Shown piece by piece: positions 34,630-43,715 of a stretch of 64,000 nt of DNA; position 1 is the stretch's first letter, and each line of letters opens with the position of its first letter. The notes beneath the pieces are model-generated. The model saw nothing but the letters and a program-made list of their open reading frames with translations, did no database searches and had not been told where the DNA came from. A program made the position numbers and the translations under genes. The stretch is from JAWLEP01 sp964553045 (lineage in GTDB: Bacteria; Fermentibacterota; Fermentibacteria; Fermentibacterales; JCC-6), in the NCBI GenBank assembly GCA_964553045.1, contig CAZKJG010000011.1, forward strand, positions 1 to 64,000, written 5' to 3'.

Positions 34630-35455
34630 GCACCTGCTGCGCAGGAAGCTGCTGCTCATCGCCCTGCTCGCCGCCCTGGCCATGCTCCTGCTGTTCTGGT
34701 GGGGCGTCTCAGAGGCGGCGGAGGCCTTCCACTCCGGGGAGATGTCGCAGGGCGGGCCGTCCCCGGTCAGCGAGCCGGATGTGGCCCTTGGCGCCGTTCT
34801 GATAGGCAGCATGGGAGCCTCCATGCTCCTTACCGCCCTTACCGTGATACTCTGCGCATCGGTGCTCCCCGAGGAGTTCGAGACCGGCAGGATATCCCTC
34901 TGGGCCGCGCTCCCCATGTCCCGTTTCAGGCTCTACCTGGGCTCCACATCCGCCTCCCTGGCGTGCTGCTTCGCCCTGGGAGTGCTGCTGTTCGGAGGGG
35001 TAACGGTGGTCACGTCCATGTACCTGAGCTTCAGCCCGGAATCCGTGGTCATGGCGGCTCTCAGCATGGTCGCCTGGCTGGGTGTGATATGGGCCACGGT
35101 TACGGCCATGTCCATGGTAACCGGCAAGATACCGGCCATTCTGATGACATTCGGACTCTGCGGACTGGCCTCTTTCGGAGGGGGATTCATCCAGCTGGGC
35201 GGCGTTGTGCCCGAGGTTACGGAGTCCGCCGTATACCGTCTGGCCGTGGGCTTCAGGCTGATCTTCCCCTCCGACATGGCCCTGAGGGGTCTGCTCTTCG
35301 GCATCATGCCGGCACAGGGCATGGTCAAGGAGGGGATGGCCTTCGTGGGGGTCTCCCAAAGCACTCCCGCGTGGCATCCCCTCTACGCGGCGGTCTGGAC
35401 CTCGGTCATGACGGCCATGGGAATACTCCGCTTCCGGGGAAGGGACCTTCCCTAG
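34610..35455 (+). CDS. ABC-2 type permease (probable CTG start)
   Basis: 281 residues with about six membrane helices. The frame is open from a TGA at 34595. The first in-frame ATG (34682) would cut the first helix in half and has no ribosome-binding site. AGGGGGA (34598-34604) stands 6 nt before CTG 34610, which gives the expected N-terminus (MFLNTLEHLLRRKLLLIALL) of an ABC-2 permease. The overlap with the ATPase gene is 20 nt. It probably forms a homodimeric channel with the ATPase above. A 7-nt gap separates it from the convergent aminopeptidase. Confidence 0.83.
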   Translation: MFLNTLEHLLRRKLLLIALLAALAMLLLFWWGVSEAAEAFHSGEMSQGGPSPVSEPDVALGAVLIGSMGASMLLTALTVILCASVLPEEFETGRISLWAALPMSRFRLYLGSTSASLACCFALGVLLFGGVTVVTSMYLSFSPESVVMAALSMVAWLGVIWATVTAMSMVTGKIPAILMTFGLCGLASFGGGFIQLGGVVPEVTESAVYRLAVGFRLIFPSDMALRGLLFGIMPAQGMVKEGMAFVGVSQSTPAWHPLYAAVWTSVMTAMGILRFRGRDLP

Positions 35456-35462
35456 ATAGTCC

Positions 35463-36764
35463 TCAGTCCCCGCTCCAGGCCGGGGGTGCAGGTACGCGGC
35501 CGTCCAGGTGCACTCGCAGAACGTCCACCATGGGCCCGTGGTCCCGGGCCCCCGCCATCTCCCTTATGGAGTGCATGGAGAGCATGGGGTTGCCGACGTC
35601 CACGCTGTGGACGCCGAGGCCCGACGCCGTTATGGGCCCGATTGTGCTCCCGCAGGGCATGTCGTTCCTGCTGACGAAATGCTGCACCTCCACTTCGGCC
35701 TCTTCGGCGCACAGCCGGAAATAGGCGGAGGTGTCGGGCGACGATGTATACCGCTCCTGGGCGTTGATCTTGATCACCGGGCCCCCGTTGATTACCGGCC
35801 GCGCCCTGCTGTCGTGCCTGTCCGACCAGTTGGGGTGGACCGCATGCGCTCCATCCGCCGAGACCTGCATGGAGAGCGAGAGGGCCCGAAGGAGCTCCTC
35901 CCTGCCGGGACAGAGCCTCTCCAGCACCGAATGGGCCAGGTTGGAACCGGCTCCGTTGAGCGTTCCAGACCCCACTTCCTCGCTGTTGAACAGGCAGACC
36001 ACGGATGTGCTCTGCGAGGGGGACGAATCCAGCATTGCGGCCACAGAGGCGTGACACATGGCCAGGTTGTCGATACGTCCTCCCAGCACGAACTCGCCGT
36101 CCGCACCACCCAGCGCCGCGGGCTGAGCATCGTAGAGCTCCAGGTGCAGCCCCAGAACGAGATCATCACTGACTCCGCAGGCCTCCGCCGCAAGGCGGCG
36201 TATGCCCTCCAGACCCGCCTCCTCCCCGCCTGCAATCACCGGAAGGTGCTTCTCCCTGTCTATGGTGAAGCCCTTCTTGTTCACCTCCCTGTTGAGGTGG
36301 ATTGCCGGGGTCGCTATGCGGCATACGGGGGCCTCCAGCCTGAACCTTGCCGTTGAGACTCCGTCTCCGTCCCTGGCCACCAGCCTTCCGGCCAGCCGAA
36401 GGTCCCTGTCGAACCAGGTGGCGAGTATGGGGCCGCCGTATATCTCCAGAGCCAGTGTTGTCAGTCCCTGGCGGGTCTGCTCCGGCTCCGGCTTGAGACG
36501 GAATCCGGGGGAATCCGTATGGGCTCCGATTATCCTGAAACCCACCTCTTCCGGTGGCATGCTGCCCATGCGTACGGCTACCAGCGCATCGGAGGAGCGC
36601 GTTGTGTAGAAGAGGTCTCCCGGCGACGGAGCCCAGGGGTCGGACTCGGAGAGGGGGCGGAATCCCGCCTCATTCAGCATCCTCTGCGTCTCGGCCACTG
36701 CGTGGGAGGCCGTGGGGCTTCGGTTGATGTACTCCAGAAGCGCTTCGGCTCTGTGATCGGACAT
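35463..36764 (-). CDS. apeB: M18 family aminopeptidase
   Basis: A 433-residue co-catalytic zinc peptidase that releases N-terminal residues, with acidic or neutral preference in this family. Metal-binding features are visible: IIGAHTDSPG (His, Asp), the CLFNSEEVGSG stretch with Glu-Glu, the DGAHAVHPN loop, and SDRHDSRARPVINGG. The length is in the usual range (430-480). No signal peptide is present, so it is cytoplasmic. It starts at ATG 36764 and is transcribed away from the activase gene upstream, from which it is separated by 45 nt. The gene symbol follows the bacterial M18 naming and is tentative. Confidence 0.88.
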   Translation of the reverse strand: MSDHRAEALLEYINRSPTASHAVAETQRMLNEAGFRPLSESDPWAPSPGDLFYTTRSSDALVAVRMGSMPPEEVGFRIIGAHTDSPGFRLKPEPEQTRQGLTTLALEIYGGPILATWFDRDLRLAGRLVARDGDGVSTARFRLEAPVCRIATPAIHLNREVNKKGFTIDREKHLPVIAGGEEAGLEGIRRLAAEACGVSDDLVLGLHLELYDAQPAALGGADGEFVLGGRIDNLAMCHASVAAMLDSSPSQSTSVVCLFNSEEVGSGTLNGAGSNLAHSVLERLCPGREELLRALSLSMQVSADGAHAVHPNWSDRHDSRARPVINGGPVIKINAQERYTSSPDTSAYFRLCAEEAEVEVQHFVSRNDMPCGSTIGPITASGLGVHSVDVGNPMLSMHSIREMAGARDHGPMVDVLRVHLDGRVPAPPAWSGD

Positions 36765-36809
36765 GTTCCTCCAGACTTTCAGCCGTCAATCCGTTGCTTT
36801 GCGGTTCCT

Positions 36810-39800
36810 CTATCCGAGAACCTTCCTGCCCGCTTCCGGCGCGGCTTTCACCGCCGAGATGCGGCCGGCGTTCGAGGTCCTCCCCCTGACCTGGTGCATG
36901 AAGGCCTCGAGACGGGCCAGGTTGTCGGTGTCCTCCTGTCCGTCGAAGGCCAGATTTATCCAGGGCAGCTCCGGATGCTCCCTTCTCAGCCTCTTGGACA
37001 CGGCGGTTACGATGGTGCCCGGAAGGCAGGTGAATGGAAAGATGTTGACCGCCCCGTCTATTGTGCCCCGGGCAAGATACGCCAGGGGAGCGCCGACGCA
37101 GAGCACCGCCTCGCCGCCGGGGTTCTCACGCATGTAGGGTCGCGCGGACTCCAGAATCTCCCGGGAGGTAAGTGCGGGCCTGTCGAGGAGAATCCCGTCG
37201 AAGGGAGCCTCCATTCGAGAGCGTATGCGATGTATGGCCAGGCCCTTGATCTTGCCCTTCAGCGCCGACAGAAGCCGGCCCCTCGCCAGCGCCCTCATCA
37301 CGTGCGAGTGGCTCACGTACTCGAACCACTCCACCAGGGGGGTGGGCAGAACCTCCCCGCCCAGCTTCTCTATGTGGTCTACGGTGTGTCCGTTGGCGTA
37401 GGGGTCGTTGCGGACGTAGATCTCGCCGAAAACGTACACGAGGGGCCTCTGCCCCGCCTCAGCCAGCTCCGAGAGCTCAAATGCCGCCTCTTGGAGCCTG
37501 TCCCGCAGGCCGTCCCCGGACTCCATGGCCTCTGTGAGTCCGGCCAGAGCCCTTCCGTAGGCCTCATCGGCGGCCCCCGGCTCCATCTCGTAGGGACGAA
37601 CGCGGAGCAGTCCCCTGTGCAGAACGTCCGCTGCGGCTATGCCCCGCAGCAGGTCCAGCTGAAAGCCCGGCCCGGAAAGGCCCGGCATACCGCCGTAGGA
37701 GCCCGCTGAGCTGGAGGTCAGAACGGGGACCCCGCCGTAACCCCTGCGCCTGAGAAGCAGCCTCTGGAAGCTGCAGTACTGGCCGAACCGGCAGGGCCCC
37801 GAGGCGGTGCCCATGAAGAACGCGGTTTCTTTCGGATCCTCCCGTTTCAGTATCCGCAGCATGTTGCCGGAGGTGATGATGGATGGGTAGCACTCCTTTC
37901 CCGTAGTAGCCTCCCGCCCCGCGGATACGGTCTTCCGGCAAGTGGGGGGTATGGCGCGGGCGTCTACCCCCCGTTTCCTGACGGCGGCGGCCGCCATCCT
38001 GCTGGCGTCGCTCATAAGCGGTATCCACAGCGTTTTCTCACCCGGAGCCCTCTCAGCGGTGTTCAGGGTCTCCCGGTAGGGCGACGTTCCTTCGGATCGG
38101 CGTCCCCTGAGGGAATCAAGGAAGGCCTCGCAGCGGGTGATGATTCCGGCGTCCGCCGCATGCTCATCTATCTCCAGCGTCAGGTATGGCTTCCTGCCCA
38201 TGACCTCGTCGAAGACATGCTGGATGAAGGAGTCCGGCCCGCAGCCGAAGTTGGTCAGATAAACCGCGTTGAGCCTGGGGTCCTCCCGAATGGCCAGAGC
38301 CGCGGCCAGGATCCTCTGTCCGTAGTGCCAGTACATGTTGCGGTGAACCTTCGAGGCCCTGTCGAGAGGCAGATCCAGGAAGTCCATGGGGATCACCCGC
38401 GCCCCCAGCCTGGAGAGCTTCTCGGGGATGTCGATGCTGACCGTTGTGTCGGCGCTGTTGTACGGCCTGGCTACCACCACCAGCGACACCTCGTCATCGG
38501 CGATCTCCCCCAGGGCCTCTCTTCCCGCCCGAAGCAGAGAGGCGCCGAACGCCCTTTGCGCTTCGGCGGCTGCCCTGCAGGCCCTGCGGGCCCGGGCGGC
38601 GGGAAAGCCCATCTCCTCGGCCATTCGAACCATGGTCTTGCGCCACCGGCCCCGGGAGGAGAGATCGAGGACTGGAGCCAGAAGCCCGGCCCGACCGTTC
38701 TCGGAGAGCCCGAGGCCGGCATCGAGCACGTAGGGGGAGCCCTGCACGAAGGGACAGCTGTAGTTCTCGCTGAAGCCGCCGGGGTCTCCGGCCCGTTGAA
38801 GGGAGGGGAGAAATACGAGGTCCACATTGCGGTCCAGGAGGTCGAGCACATGGCCATGGGCTATCTTCATGGGGAAGCAGGTCTCCGCGGCCACGTTCTC
38901 CACACCCCGGTGAACCACCCTCGCGCTGGAGGGCGAGGAGACTACGACGCGCATTCCCAAAGCCTCGAAGAAGGCGCGGAAGAAAGGATAGCGCTCCCAG
39001 AACCACAGGGCCCTCGGTAGGCCTACAGTTGTCCGTCCGTCGGCAGGATCCTCGACCGATTCTGTTTCGTCCGCGCCCAGGATGCGCAGCCTTTCGGGGA
39101 AGTGGTTGCGACCCCTGTCGAAGCGGCCGGAATCCCTTTCGTAGCGCTCGCACCTGCCGCCGTAGAACAGCGTCCGCCCATCCTCCAGCTCAACCCGGTG
39201 TATCTCGCATCTGTTGCTGCATCCGCTGCACACGAACGAGCTCTGGGAGTAGCCCTCATCCGCCAGGCTGAAGCCCTGGAAGGCGCTTTCGGACGTCCCT
39301 CCCCGCGTCATGTGCTCCCGCGCCAGAAGGGCCGCCCCTATGGCCCCGGTAACGTCATGGTGCGGGGGAACCCGGACGTTGCCCCTCTCTCCAAGAACCG
39401 AGTTGAAGGCGGCTACCACGCCCTTGTTGTAGGCGGTGCCCCCCTGGAAGAATATCCTGCTTCCGATCCTCCGCTCCCCCACCACCCGGTGGAGATAGTT
39501 GCGGACGATGGAGTAGCAGAGACCGCCCACGATGTCCCCGGTCTCGGTGCCCGTGGCCTGATGGGAGACCACGTCGCTCTCCATGAACACGGTGCACCTC
39601 TCCCCCAGCTGGGCCGGAGAGGGAGATTCCAGGGCCGTGTCGCCGAAGTCCCTGATGTCCAGGCCCAGTCGCTCCGCCTGCTCCTCGAGGAACGAGCCGG
39701 TGCCGGCGGCGCACACCTTGTTCATCTCGAAGTCGACCACGCGCCCGTCGCGGAGGGATATGTACTTGGAGTCCTGACCTCCGATCTCGAAGATGGTATC

Positions 39801-41012
39801 CACCTCAGGGTCGATCTCCACGGCAGCCCGGGCCTGGGCCGTTATCTCGTTGCGGACCACGTCGGCTCCCACGAAATCCCCGACCATGTACCGCCCGGAG
39901 CCAGTGGTGCCGACTCCCCGCACCGCGACCTGCTCCGGCAGCTCCCTGGATATCCCCGCCAGGCCTGTCTTTACGGCTTCCAGGGGCCTTCCGGCTGTCA
40001 TCAGGTACCTCTTGGCCGCAAGCCCTCCGGTCGCCACGTCCAGGGCCACTACGTTGGTGCTGATCGAACCCACGTCTATACCCAGGTACACCTCGGAGCT
40101 TCCCGGGGCCTCCAGCGAGGAGGCCGGCGGCTCGGTTCCGGTTTCCTTGAAGGGGGGCAGGACTTCGCTGCGGCTTCGGCCCCGGGAATCGCCCAGCCGG
40201 TGAAGCAGGTCTGCGGGAAGGGCGCCCAGCGAATCTTCCCGGCCGGCAAGGGCGGCGCCGGCCGCGGTAAGCGTGCCGTAGCCCTCGGGCACGAACAGGC
40301 CGCTTCCCTCGCCCAGGACCTCCCGGAATGCCCTGATCATCCCGCTGTTGGCCGCCACTCCTCCCACGAATGCCACCGGGGACCTGAACTCCTTGCCGGA
40401 GGCTATGGAGCTCTTGAAGTTGCGGGCCACCGCGAAGCAGAGCCCCGCCACGATGTCCCGGACGGGGGTCCCTATCTGCTGAAGGTGGATCATGTCGGAC
40501 TTCGCGAAAACGCTGCATCTTCCGGCTATTCTGGGCGGGAGCTCGCACAGCTCGGCTTCCCTGCCCATGCTCTCGGGCTCCAGCCCCAGGCGGGTGGCCT
40601 GCTGGTCGAGAAAGGCCCCGGTGCCGGCGGCGCATACGGAGTTCATAGCGAAGTCGTCGAAGATGTTCTCGCCGTCGGGGCCGTTTCTGAAGAGCAGGAG
40701 CTTGGAGTCCTGGCCCCCCATCTCCACTACAGAGCCGACCTCGGGAAGGAGAACCTCGACCGCCGTGGAAAGGGCAACCACCTCGTTGACCGGACGGGCT
40801 CCGATGAGGTCCGTGATCAGGCCCGAGCCGCTGCCGGTCACAGCGCAGGGAATGCCGTCAAGGCGCTTGGATTCCGAGAGCATGAGGGCCAGGGCCTCAC
40901 CGGGCCGGCCGTAGTGTCTGCGGTAGCGGTCGAACACGACCGCTCCATCCCTCAATAGCGCCAGCTTGACGCTTACCGAGCCCAGGTCTATTCCCGCCCG
41001 CTCTCTATGCAT
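36810..41012 (-). CDS. Fused acyl-CoA dehydratase activase (double BadF/BcrA ATPase) with dehydratase-like C-terminus
   Basis: About 1400 residues. Two tandem ASKHA ATPase domains each have GIDLGSVS or GIDVGSIS, GGQDSK and CAAGTG motifs; the last includes the cysteine that holds the bridging 4Fe-4S cluster. A Cys-rich CSGCSNRCEIH segment follows. The second half resembles DUF2229/2-hydroxyacyl-CoA dehydratase-like proteins (LPRALWFWERYPFF, ETCFPMKIAHGH, NFGCGPDSF). Such giants are widespread in anaerobes; their substrate is unknown. ATG 41012 follows AGAGG and is preferred to an ATG seven codons upstream. No separate dehydratase subunits are nearby. It suggests an anaerobic, ferredoxin-dependent metabolism. 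Confidence 0.88.
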   Translation of the reverse strand: MHRERAGIDLGSVSVKLALLRDGAVVFDRYRRHYGRPGEALALMLSESKRLDGIPCAVTGSGSGLITDLIGARPVNEVVALSTAVEVLLPEVGSVVEMGGQDSKLLLFRNGPDGENIFDDFAMNSVCAAGTGAFLDQQATRLGLEPESMGREAELCELPPRIAGRCSVFAKSDMIHLQQIGTPVRDIVAGLCFAVARNFKSSIASGKEFRSPVAFVGGVAANSGMIRAFREVLGEGSGLFVPEGYGTLTAAGAALAGREDSLGALPADLLHRLGDSRGRSRSEVLPPFKETGTEPPASSLEAPGSSEVYLGIDVGSISTNVVALDVATGGLAAKRYLMTAGRPLEAVKTGLAGISRELPEQVAVRGVGTTGSGRYMVGDFVGADVVRNEITAQARAAVEIDPEVDTIFEIGGQDSKYISLRDGRVVDFEMNKVCAAGTGSFLEEQAERLGLDIRDFGDTALESPSPAQLGERCTVFMESDVVSHQATGTETGDIVGGLCYSIVRNYLHRVVGERRIGSRIFFQGGTAYNKGVVAAFNSVLGERGNVRVPPHHDVTGAIGAALLAREHMTRGGTSESAFQGFSLADEGYSQSSFVCSGCSNRCEIHRVELEDGRTLFYGGRCERYERDSGRFDRGRNHFPERLRILGADETESVEDPADGRTTVGLPRALWFWERYPFFRAFFEALGMRVVVSSPSSARVVHRGVENVAAETCFPMKIAHGHVLDLLDRNVDLVFLPSLQRAGDPGGFSENYSCPFVQGSPYVLDAGLGLSENGRAGLLAPVLDLSSRGRWRKTMVRMAEEMGFPAARARRACRAAAEAQRAFGASLLRAGREALGEIADDEVSLVVVARPYNSADTTVSIDIPEKLSRLGARVIPMDFLDLPLDRASKVHRNMYWHYGQRILAAALAIREDPRLNAVYLTNFGCGPDSFIQHVFDEVMGRKPYLTLEIDEHAADAGIITRCEAFLDSLRGRRSEGTSPYRETLNTAERAPGEKTLWIPLMSDASRMAAAAVRKRGVDARAIPPTCRKTVSAGREATTGKECYPSIITSGNMLRILKREDPKETAFFMGTASGPCRFGQYCSFQRLLLRRRGYGGVPVLTSSSAGSYGGMPGLSGPGFQLDLLRGIAAADVLHRGLLRVRPYEMEPGAADEAYGRALAGLTEAMESGDGLRDRLQEAAFELSELAEAGQRPLVYVFGEIYVRNDPYANGHTVDHIEKLGGEVLPTPLVEWFEYVSHSHVMRALARGRLLSALKGKIKGLAIHRIRSRMEAPFDGILLDRPALTSREILESARPYMRENPGGEAVLCVGAPLAYLARGTIDGAVNIFPFTCLPGTIVTAVSKRLRREHPELPWINLAFDGQEDTDNLARLEAFMHQVRGRTSNAGRISAVKAAPEAGRKVLG

Positions 41013-41139
41013 CTCCGCAGCCTCTGGGATCATGTCAGCAGGACCGGCCCTTTCCGGAAGACGCCAATATAACGGGGCCGGCTTGGTGCGCTATCGTCCG
41101 CATCCGTCATCGCCGGGCGACAGCCTGGCTTCCTGCCCC

Positions 41140-41475
41140 TCAGTAGGCGTACTCCAAAGACAGCCTGTCTCCGTAGATGCCGATCCAGACCGCCTCCGGC
41201 GCCTCGTCCCTGCCCTCGGGCATGTTGACTGTCTCCGTACGCGCCCGACCGCTGCAGGTGAAGGTCAGTGTAATGGTCGACCCGGGCTGAAGGCCAATGG
41301 AACTCTTCACGGTCTTGCCGTCCTCTATCGTCTCCCAGGTGCTCTCCTGCCCGTCGGACGAAAGCACGACATCTGTGATGGGAGCGTTCATTCCGTTCTT
41401 CATCTCGATTCCCGACCCGCCGCAGGAGGCGAGAAGGGCCACAGCGGTCGCAGTCGTCAGTAATCCAAGCCTCAT
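41140..41475 (-). CDS. Small lipoprotein, unknown function
   Basis: 111 residues. AAAGGAG lies 6 nt before ATG 41475, and the N-terminus MRLGLLTTATAVALLASCGG is a signal peptide with lipobox LLASC. The rest is a beta-rich domain (TDVVLSSDGQESTW, GSTITLTFTCSG) with no recognised motif. It is on the same strand as the activase gene, 127 nt upstream of it. Nothing in the sequence fixes a function. Confidence 0.75.
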   Translation of the reverse strand: MRLGLLTTATAVALLASCGGSGIEMKNGMNAPITDVVLSSDGQESTWETIEDGKTVKSSIGLQPGSTITLTFTCSGRARTETVNMPEGRDEAPEAVWIGIYGDRLSLEYAY

Positions 41476-41659
41476 GTGGTCTCCTTTCCTGGTCCGTTCC
41501 TGCATAAGTAATAGAATACCCGCAGAGGAGCGAGAATGCCAGTGGGAACCGAAGGGGCTTTCCTCCGTTGCTGGGATTGGTTAGCTTTTCCCCTTCTCGA
41601 ATTCGGCTATGCGTATAGGTGGCCCCCGGGCCGGCCCAGCGAAGGATGAGAGGACAGTC

Positions 41660-43714
41660 TTGAAGCGATCCCTGCCCCGAGGAGCGGCGCTGGCGGCGGC
41701 GCTCCTTCTCGTCGGCGTCTCCCGTGCCTATGTGGGTCCCGGCGCCGGCTTCGGAATCGTCACCTCCTTCTTCGTCTTCCTCAACGCGCTCCTGGTCTCG
41801 CTGGCTTCGCTGCTGTTCTGGCCCGTGATACTGCTTGTACGTATCGCCCGCCGGCTTCGCCTGGCCCATCGTCCGCGGGCCAGACGCGTTGTGATCCTGG
41901 GCCTGGACGGGCTGTCGCCCCGGGTGGCCGAGGAGCTGATGGACCGCGGAGCAATGCCCAACCTGGCCCGCCTGAGGGACAGCGGCACCTTCATGGATCT
42001 GCAGACGACCTGCCCCGGCATCTCGCCGGTGGCGTGGTCCTCCTTTCAGACCGGTTCCAATCCCGGTCGGCACGCGATCTTCGACTTCCTGAAGCCCGAC
42101 CGCAGGCGATACCTGGCCGTACTGTCGTCGGTCGACACCAGGAAGACGGAGGCGAGACGGGGGCTGTGGCCATTCCGAGGGCGCCGCAGGGTGACCTCCA
42201 CCAGGCTGCTTCGAAGGAGCGAGCCCTTTTGGAAGCAGCTGGGAAGGTGCGGAGTAAGATCGACCGTCCTTCGGGTGCCCATAACCTATCCTCCGGAGAA
42301 GCTGGATGGCCATCTGCTCAGCGGAATGTGCGTGCCCGACCTGCGGGGCACCCAGGGCAGCTATACACTCCTCACCCCGGGTGAGGATCCCCGGGCGACC
42401 ACCGGGGGAATCGTGCTCACCCTGTCTCGGGGTCCGAAAGGCGTCTGGAGGGCTTCGGTGCCCGGACCCGAGGGGGAAGACGGGCCGGCACAGGCCACCC
42501 TGGAGCTACGGTCCATTCCCGATGGCTACAGGATGACGATCGCCGGAGAGTCCGCGGATCTGGAGCCGGGGATGCTGGGTCCGTGGATGACGGTGACCTT
42601 CGGGGTCGACGGAAGCCGGGTGCGCGGAGTTGTCAGGGGCAGGGTGACCGAGACCGACGAGGGTCCCCGGGTCTACCTGACCGCCCTGCATGTAGATCCC
42701 TCCTCTCCCGCCGTTCCCGTCAGTCATCCCGTAACCTATTCCCGTTACCTGGCCGGAATGCAGGGACCCTTCGCCACGCTTGGCCTGGCCGAGGATACCT
42801 GGGCGCTGTCCAACGGGGCGACGACAGAAGAGGGGTTCTTGGAGCAGGCGTGGTCGATATTCGAGGAGCGTCGGAAGATGTTCTTCGACGCCCTGAGAAG
42901 GACAAGGCGCGGCCTGGTGGCCTGCGTGTTCGATACCTCCGACCGGATTCAGCACATGTTCTGGGCCGAAGGAAGGGGTCCGAAAACCCCGATCGAGACG
43001 ATGTACCGGCGCATGGACGGGCTGATCGGCGAGACCGCCGCGACCATGCGCCCCAAAGACCTGCTTATAGTGATGTCGGACCACGGCTTCACCTCCTTCC
43101 ATACCTGCGTCGACTTCAACCGCTGGCTCGTGGAAGAGGGCTTCATGACCCTGGAGGATGGGGTGGAGACCGTGGAGACCGGGTTCCACGGTGTCGACTG
43201 GAGCCGTACAAGGGCCTATTCGATGGGCCTTGCCGGAATAATGCTGAACATGCGTGGCCGGGAGAGCCGGGGCATAGTGGAGCCGGGAGAGGAGGCGGCC
43301 GCGGTGCTTGCCGATATCGGAAAGGGACTCAAGGCGCTGCGGACGGAGGACGGAGACCCGGTGGTCATGGAGACCTGGACGTCCTCGGAGGCCTACAGCG
43401 GCCCCTACACCGGAGAGGGACCGGACATGGTGGTCGGTACGTTCAGCGGATTTCGGGCCGGCTGGTCCTGCGTCACCGGCGGAGTCGGCCCCCGGGTGAT
43501 CTACCCCAACGAGAGGCACTGGAACGGCGACCACTGTCACGCCCGATCACAGGTTCCGGGAACGCTGGCGTCGAACTGGGTGTTCGAGGACGATGGCCCT
43601 TCGATAATCGATATAGCCCCCACCGTGCTGGACGTTCTGGGGGCGCCGGTTCCCGAGCACATGGAGGGCAGACCGCTCGAGCCGGCGAGACCGCCGTCGG
43701 GAGGGGAGGACTAG
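41660..43714 (+). CDS. Membrane-anchored alkaline phosphatase-superfamily enzyme (type I phosphodiesterase-like)
   Basis: 684 residues. TTG 41660, with GAGAGGA 5 nt upstream, starts a signal anchor followed by a second helix (VSLASLLFWPVILLVRIA). The catalytic domain has metal-binding LGLDGLSP, the nucleophile loop SPVAWSSFQTG, metal-binding VMSDHGFTSFH and a final His-rich segment GDHCHARSQVPGTL with DIAPTVLDVLG. These features fit type I phosphodiesterase/nucleotide pyrophosphatase-like and phosphoglycerol transferase-like members of the superfamily. The substrate is probably an extracytoplasmic phosphate or sulfate ester; this is inference. The next gene begins right after the stop. Confidence 0.83.
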   Translation: MKRSLPRGAALAAALLLVGVSRAYVGPGAGFGIVTSFFVFLNALLVSLASLLFWPVILLVRIARRLRLAHRPRARRVVILGLDGLSPRVAEELMDRGAMPNLARLRDSGTFMDLQTTCPGISPVAWSSFQTGSNPGRHAIFDFLKPDRRRYLAVLSSVDTRKTEARRGLWPFRGRRRVTSTRLLRRSEPFWKQLGRCGVRSTVLRVPITYPPEKLDGHLLSGMCVPDLRGTQGSYTLLTPGEDPRATTGGIVLTLSRGPKGVWRASVPGPEGEDGPAQATLELRSIPDGYRMTIAGESADLEPGMLGPWMTVTFGVDGSRVRGVVRGRVTETDEGPRVYLTALHVDPSSPAVPVSHPVTYSRYLAGMQGPFATLGLAEDTWALSNGATTEEGFLEQAWSIFEERRKMFFDALRRTRRGLVACVFDTSDRIQHMFWAEGRGPKTPIETMYRRMDGLIGETAATMRPKDLLIVMSDHGFTSFHTCVDFNRWLVEEGFMTLEDGVETVETGFHGVDWSRTRAYSMGLAGIMLNMRGRESRGIVEPGEEAAAVLADIGKGLKALRTEDGDPVVMETWTSSEAYSGPYTGEGPDMVVGTFSGFRAGWSCVTGGVGPRVIYPNERHWNGDHCHARSQVPGTLASNWVFEDDGPSIIDIAPTVLDVLGAPVPEHMEGRPLEPARPPSGGED

Positions 43715-43715
43715 G

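Noticed and set aside
36519..40958. Long open frames antisense to the activase gene (up to 618 residues)
   Set aside because: They are complements of a motif-rich coding sequence in GC-rich DNA, with no ribosome-binding sites and low-complexity Gly/Arg/Pro composition.
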